A DNA stretch of 64,000 nt from Bradyrhizobium sp. BR13661 (GTDB taxonomy: Bacteria; Pseudomonadota; Alphaproteobacteria; Rhizobiales; Xanthobacteraceae), in assembly GCF_029892425.1 (NCBI RefSeq), contig NZ_JARXWB010000013.1:1-64000 (forward strand), in the 5' to 3' direction. The notes beneath the pieces are model-generated. The model saw nothing but the letters and a program-made list of their open reading frames with translations. It was not told where the DNA came from and searched no databases. This document shows positions 59,944-64,000 of the stretch, one piece after another. Each line of letters begins with the position of its first letter. Position 1 is the stretch's first letter. Position numbers and translations under genes: made by a program.

Positions 59944-60912
59944 GTGCAGACAGTCTTCTCGACCGATCAGGTGCACGCTCGCGAACGGTTTGACTATTGG
60001 CATAGCGTAGCTTGCAAGAGGATCGTGGAGCACGATACGGTCCCGGCGGATCGGTTGAACTTTGGCGCATCGATTGAGGTGGGCGGTCTGGGTAATCTGG
60101 AGCTTGTCCAGTTTCAAAATTCCCCGATGAGGGTGCGCCACACACCGGCACACTCGGCTCGAACGCGTTCCGACGAATTGTTCGTTTGCTATCAGGTCTC
60201 TGGCTCCGTCTTCATGGCACAGAATGCGAGCGAAGTGACTCTGAGCGCGGGAACCCTCACGCTGATTGATCCATTGCTTCCCTATGAATGCAGATTCCTT
60301 GATGGTTCAAAGACGCTCGTCGTGAAGGTGCCGCGGCTCGAGTTGCGGGCCCGCTTCGGTCGAAATCGGGAACTTGTCGCCCGCCTCGTGCGTCCGGTCC
60401 GGGTCGATGACAGCTTGACCCTGACTCTCACTGCAATGCTGCCTTCGCTCGCCGCGAAGATGGCGCCCGTCACGGAGGAAATGGTGGGCAATCATGCGGT
60501 GGACCTGATTGCGTTGTCTATCGCTCGAACTCTTGACGGGACTGTTTGTGTTTCGTCGTCAAAGGCGATTTTGCTTGCTCGCATTCGTGCGGCGATAGAG
60601 GCGAGGCTCACCGACTCGAAATTGCACGTACAGGACGTGGCTGACGCGGTAGGCATCAGCGTTCGCTATGCGAATGAACTTTTGTCGGCGCAAGACACGT
60701 CGATAAAACAACTCGCGCTCACCCGGCGTCTGGCGCGGTGCCGATACGCGCTTGAGGATCCCGATCAGGCTCATCGCACCGTGAGCGAGATAGCATACGG
60801 ATGGGGATTCTCCGATCTCACTCACTTCGGGCGAAAATTCAAAGCAGCTTACGGCGTCACCCCAAGCGAATATCAGGCGCTGGCGCGCCGGGCCCGCCTC
60901 GGTGGCGATTGA
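59944..60912 (+). CDS. AraC-family transcriptional regulator
   Basis: A 322-residue regulator starting with GTG. The N-terminal AraC_binding_2-like domain includes FDYWHSVACKRIV and LSAGTLTLIDPLLPYECRF; the C-terminal 100 residues hold two helix-turn-helix motifs (VQDVADAVGISVRYANELL and VSEIAYGWGFSDLTHFGRKFKAAYG). The Phe-Gly and Tyr-Gly positions and the PSEYQ end are standard. It resembles regulators of the FeaR kind. It precedes the hybrid kinase gene by 135 bp; a link is not shown. Confidence 0.87.
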   Translation: MQTVFSTDQVHARERFDYWHSVACKRIVEHDTVPADRLNFGASIEVGGLGNLELVQFQNSPMRVRHTPAHSARTRSDELFVCYQVSGSVFMAQNASEVTLSAGTLTLIDPLLPYECRFLDGSKTLVVKVPRLELRARFGRNRELVARLVRPVRVDDSLTLTLTAMLPSLAAKMAPVTEEMVGNHAVDLIALSIARTLDGTVCVSSSKAILLARIRAAIEARLTDSKLHVQDVADAVGISVRYANELLSAQDTSIKQLALTRRLARCRYALEDPDQAHRTVSEIAYGWGFSDLTHFGRKFKAAYGVTPSEYQALARRARLGGD

Positions 60913-61046
60913 ACTGCATGCCGTGATGTCGGCCTCCATGGACGATGCACCGATGGCGGGGTCCTGAGGGCTCCGAAATTGCAGGAGTCAAATCCATGCA
61001 ATTTCGGCTCTCATCCTTTGAATGTATGGATGCAATATAATATTGT

Positions 61047-63242
61047 ATGGACTCCAAAATAGATACAGGTGCGGACATGACGAGTGGCAGCTCGGTTTCG
61101 CTATCGAAGGCGATGTCGCGCGGGCCCGGTCTTGGTTCAGTCCCATCTCGACGACTCACAGGCTCGCATCAGGTGCTGGACGAACTCATCGACGCACTGA
61201 TGCGCACGGCCATGGAGCAGCCAGGAGCCGAGCGAGCTCTGCTGGTTCTATCGCGCGGCACCGAGCCGCGCATCCGGGCGGAAGCCACTGCCCGCGGCGA
61301 CGCGGTGAGCGTGTCGCTGCGAGACCTGGCATTATCGGCCGCGGAGCTGCCCGAATCGGTGCTCCAACACGTCATGCGAATCCGGGAGTGCACCATCATT
61401 GACGATGCCGCGGTCCAGGCTCCATTTGCCGCGGACCCATATGTCAGTCAGGGGCGCGCTCGTTCCATTCTCTGCTTGCCCCTGATCAACCACGCCAGGA
61501 TCATTGGCGCACTCTATCTCGAGAATAGGTTGACATCGCACGTTTTCGCGACCGCGCGGATTCCGGTGCTCAAGCTTTTTGCCGCGCAGGCGGCGATCGC
61601 GTTGGAGAACGCGCGGCTCCACGCCGATCTGCTGCGGGAGAATGGCCAGCGCAAGCGGGCGGAGCAGGCTCTGCGGCAAAGCGAGCAGCGTTTCCGGGAC
61701 TATGCCGAGACCGCCTCCGACTGGCTTTGGGAGACCGGGCCGGACCACGTTTTCACCCATGTATCGGAGCAGTTGAGTGACTTCGGGATCGATCCGGCGA
61801 GGCTGATGGGAAGGCGCCGTTTAGACATAGCGTCCGACAAGGAGGCTCAGTCGCAGAAATGGCGTGAGCATATGGCGACGCTGGAGCGACAGGAGCCTTT
61901 TCGGAATTTCGAGTATACATGCCGCGACGTGGCCGGGCATCAGCGCTATGTCAGGGTCAACGGCCGGCCCGTCTTTGCCTCCGACGGCGGCTTCATGGGT
62001 TATCGTGGAACGACCTCCGACCTCACCAGGCGGCACGAGGCCGAAGAACGGTTGCGCCAATCGCAGAAGATGGACGCCATCGGGCAGCTTACAGGTGGTG
62101 TGGCGCACGACTTCAACAACGTACTCACTGTGATTATCGGAACGATCGAGATTCTCAAGGAAGGCGTCGCGGATAGGCCACAACTCGCCGCCATCGGCCA
62201 GCTTATCGACGATGCGGCGACGCGCGGCGCCGAGATCACATCCCAGCTTCTCACTTTCGCGCGCCGGCAGTCGCTGGAGCCGCGCAAGATCGACGTCAAT
62301 AGTCTCCTGATCGAAACAGCGCGGTTGCTCAGGCCCACGCTAGGGGAGCACATCGAGCTCGATCTGGCGCTGGCGCTGGATGGGTGGTTGGCACTCGCCG
62401 ATGAATCGCAGCTTTCGGCGGCTGTGATCAATCTCGCCGTAAATGCGCGAGATGCCATGCCCGGCGGCGGCACGGTCACGCTCGAGACCGCCAATGTCAC
62501 CATCGATGAGGCGAAGTCGTCAAATGGCTGGGGGGTGGATTCCGGAGACTTCGTGATGATTTCGGTCAGTGACACGGGAGAGGGTATCCCGTCTGATATC
62601 CGCGAGCGTGTGTTCGAGCCGTTCTTTACGACCAAGGGCATTGGCCGCGGCACGGGCCTCGGACTGAGCATGGTCTACGGCTTCGCCAAGCAGAGCGGAG
62701 GCATCGTCAGGATCGACAGTGAGCAAGGTCGCGGCACCGCGATCAGACTGTATCTACCGCGCGCTCAAGGAGCCGCGCCGGTAAAGGCGGCGCCGGCGCA
62801 TGCAGATGCGCTTGCGCCTGCTCACGAGACGATCCTGGTCGTCGAGGACGATCCGCTTGTGATTGGTTACGTGATCGCCCAGCTTGGCAGCATGGGATAT
62901 AGGACCATTTCCGTCGCCGACGGGCCGGCGGCCCTCGCGCTGGTCGATCAGGGCGTGGCTTTCGATCTCCTGTTTACCGACGTGATCATGCGGGGAGGAA
63001 TGAATGGCCGGCAATTGGCCGAAGCCGTTCGGCAGCGGCGCCCGGGTGTGCATGTCCTATACACCTCTGGCTACATTGAGAGCGCAATCGCAGGCGGTGG
63101 GCAAATCGATCCTGATATAGTGCTTGTCAGGAAGCCGTACCGGAAATCCGATCTGTCGCGGAAAATCCGTGAGGTGCTCGAAGGTGCGCCGGTGTCCCGA
63201 GGCGCGAGTTCGTACCGGCCTGGTCCTGCTCCGATCGCATAA
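61047..63242 (+). CDS. GAF-PAS hybrid histidine kinase with receiver domain
   Basis: A 731-residue cytosolic kinase without membrane helices. Order: N-terminal GAF domain (about 40-205, ending in FAAQAAIALENARLHADLL), PAS (about 215-335, with SEQRFRDYAETASDWLWETGPD), HisKA with phospho-acceptor H354 in GGVAHDFNN, an ATPase domain with INLAVNARDAMPGGG, DTGEGIP and GRGTGLGLSMVYGFAKQSGG, and a receiver domain with D645 in LLFTDVIMRGGMNG. The GAF part and the segment before it match the tail of very large kinase/AAA sensor proteins, suggesting it arose from one by loss of the front. Start may be a few codons later. Confidence 0.87.
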   Translation: MDSKIDTGADMTSGSSVSLSKAMSRGPGLGSVPSRRLTGSHQVLDELIDALMRTAMEQPGAERALLVLSRGTEPRIRAEATARGDAVSVSLRDLALSAAELPESVLQHVMRIRECTIIDDAAVQAPFAADPYVSQGRARSILCLPLINHARIIGALYLENRLTSHVFATARIPVLKLFAAQAAIALENARLHADLLRENGQRKRAEQALRQSEQRFRDYAETASDWLWETGPDHVFTHVSEQLSDFGIDPARLMGRRRLDIASDKEAQSQKWREHMATLERQEPFRNFEYTCRDVAGHQRYVRVNGRPVFASDGGFMGYRGTTSDLTRRHEAEERLRQSQKMDAIGQLTGGVAHDFNNVLTVIIGTIEILKEGVADRPQLAAIGQLIDDAATRGAEITSQLLTFARRQSLEPRKIDVNSLLIETARLLRPTLGEHIELDLALALDGWLALADESQLSAAVINLAVNARDAMPGGGTVTLETANVTIDEAKSSNGWGVDSGDFVMISVSDTGEGIPSDIRERVFEPFFTTKGIGRGTGLGLSMVYGFAKQSGGIVRIDSEQGRGTAIRLYLPRAQGAAPVKAAPAHADALAPAHETILVVEDDPLVIGYVIAQLGSMGYRTISVADGPAALALVDQGVAFDLLFTDVIMRGGMNGRQLAEAVRQRRPGVHVLYTSGYIESAIAGGGQIDPDIVLVRKPYRKSDLSRKIREVLEGAPVSRGASSYRPGPAPIA

Positions 63243-63415
63243 CCGGACCGGCCAGGAATTTGCGGTCGGAATCCAAGCAGGGTTCCGCATCTCGAGAGTG
63301 GCGTTACAAGGTGAGCGTTCAAAACTCGCGATCCGTGTGCCTGTGCGATGTCCGACACAGAAAGCGTCGCACGGTTGCGATCTCACGGAGATCTTTCGTT
63401 TCTCGGCCCGAATTC

Positions 63416-64000
63416 CTAATCGATGAAGGCCGCGAGTTCCTCGGGCGTACCCGAAGGAAAGGCTTCCTTGAGAAAGTCGAGGAACGCCGATACCCGGGCG
63501 CTCAGTAATCTGCGCGAGGGGTAAAGCGCCCAGAGCACGATTGGCGGCCCGTCGACATCGCCCCAATGGATGAGCTTGCCGGCGCGCAGGTCGTGACTGA
63601 CAAGCGACACGGGAAGACGGGCCGCGCCGACACCTGCACGAACCGCATCGCGAACCATGATCAATGAAGACAGGCGAAGTATCGGGTTGGCCTTGATCTG
63701 CAGTTTCCGGCTTCGTGCAGTCATGTCCCAGACAGGGCCCAGATCGTTCGCTCCCCGGACGACGGTCGGAACTGCGCGATCATCCTTGCGATCATCCTTG
63801 GGACGCTTCAGGTCAGGACTTGCTACCACCACCAGCCGGTCGCGCATCAGGATTCGCCCGACGAGAGTTTCATCCGGATCCGGATTGACCCTGATCACCA
63901 GATCATAGCCTTCCTCGATCATATCGACGGAGCGGTCCTCCGTCGTGATCTCGAGCAGGACCTCCGGATATTTCAATGCGAAGCGAGCCGCCAGCTTTCC
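63416..64000 (-). CDS. LysR-family regulator, partial at the window end
   Basis: The C-terminal 194 residues of a LysR regulator whose start lies beyond base 64000. The open frame reaches the window edge. Seen are most of the effector domain (YPEVLLEITTEDRSVDMIEEGYDLVIRV, DRLVVVASPDL, MVRDAVRAGVGAARLPVSLV) and the end SARVSAFLDFLKEAF. The DNA-binding domain must be outside. An in-frame TTG at 63976 is not the real start. Closest to LysR proteins controlling neighbouring oxidoreductases; nothing more can be said. Confidence 0.85.
   Translation of the reverse strand, partial: GKLAARFALKYPEVLLEITTEDRSVDMIEEGYDLVIRVNPDPDETLVGRILMRDRLVVVASPDLKRPKDDRKDDRAVPTVVRGANDLGPVWDMTARSRKLQIKANPILRLSSLIMVRDAVRAGVGAARLPVSLVSHDLRAGKLIHWGDVDGPPIVLWALYPSRRLLSARVSAFLDFLKEAFPSGTPEELAAFID

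Overview
This is a GC-rich alphaproteobacterial chromosome segment that I assign to Bradyrhizobium. The main reasons are a subclass B3 metallo-beta-lactamase that matches my memory of BJP-1 from B. japonicum along its whole length, several dispersed palindromic elements of the kind found between Bradyrhizobium genes, a roughly 600-bp degenerate intergenic repeat typical of the genus, and the overall gene content. No tRNA, rRNA, CRISPR array or intact insertion sequence is visible.

Bases 1-20000 form a lanthanide/PQQ alcohol-oxidation region. On the minus strand are a lanmodulin gene (four EF-hands with the LanM spacing), a 26-codon orphan pqqA that ordinary ORF calling misses, and an outer-membrane beta-barrel gene. 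Divergent from lanM is an ExaF/PedH-type PQQ alcohol dehydrogenase with a small cytochrome c and a XoxJ-like periplasmic binding protein. After two membrane proteins and an AraC regulator comes the core methanol module: xoxF, xoxG, glutathione-dependent formaldehyde dehydrogenase and gfa. A molybdenum hydroxylase pair (iorA/iorB-like) follows, then a third PQQ dehydrogenase in an operon with a Rieske protein. All three PQQ dehydrogenases carry the extra Asp that marks lanthanide-type enzymes. Together they would oxidise methanol and other alcohols in the periplasm and pass formaldehyde to the glutathione pathway.

Bases 19400-29800 hold unrelated accessory genes: a group III truncated haemoglobin, 3-hydroxybutyryl-CoA dehydrogenase, a tungstate uptake pair tupB/tupA arranged tail to tail with no ATPase gene, an arsC remnant overlapping the tupB start, a secreted esterase, the BJP-1-like beta-lactamase and a membrane GGDEF-EAL protein.

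Bases 29800-40400 encode histidine utilisation: hutU-hutH-hutI on the minus strand and hutF-hutC on the plus strand, around a perfect GntR/HutC-type palindrome. A NitT/TauT-type ABC transporter follows, whose binding-protein gene has an in-frame stop, and then an M20 amidohydrolase. No hutG is present.

Bases 40400-48100 hold a solitary BamA paralogue, a LysR/SRPBCC divergent pair, and a minus-strand row of NTF2-like protein, two short-chain dehydrogenases and an ECF sigma factor with a SnoaL-like tail.

Bases 48100-58400 form an amino-sugar catabolic cluster: a GMC oxidoreductase (with a second GMC remnant), a sugar ABC transporter without its ATPase, a LacI regulator, nagB, nagA and two Gfo/Idh/MocA oxidoreductases. 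Two promoters share the same LacI-type operator placed directly after a TTGACA box.

Bases 58400-64000 are more degraded and regulatory: an rpoH C-terminal remnant, a TetR-like protein with a poor DNA-binding domain overlapping a PilZ-like gene, an AraC regulator, a GAF-PAS hybrid histidine kinase and a LysR gene cut by the window end.
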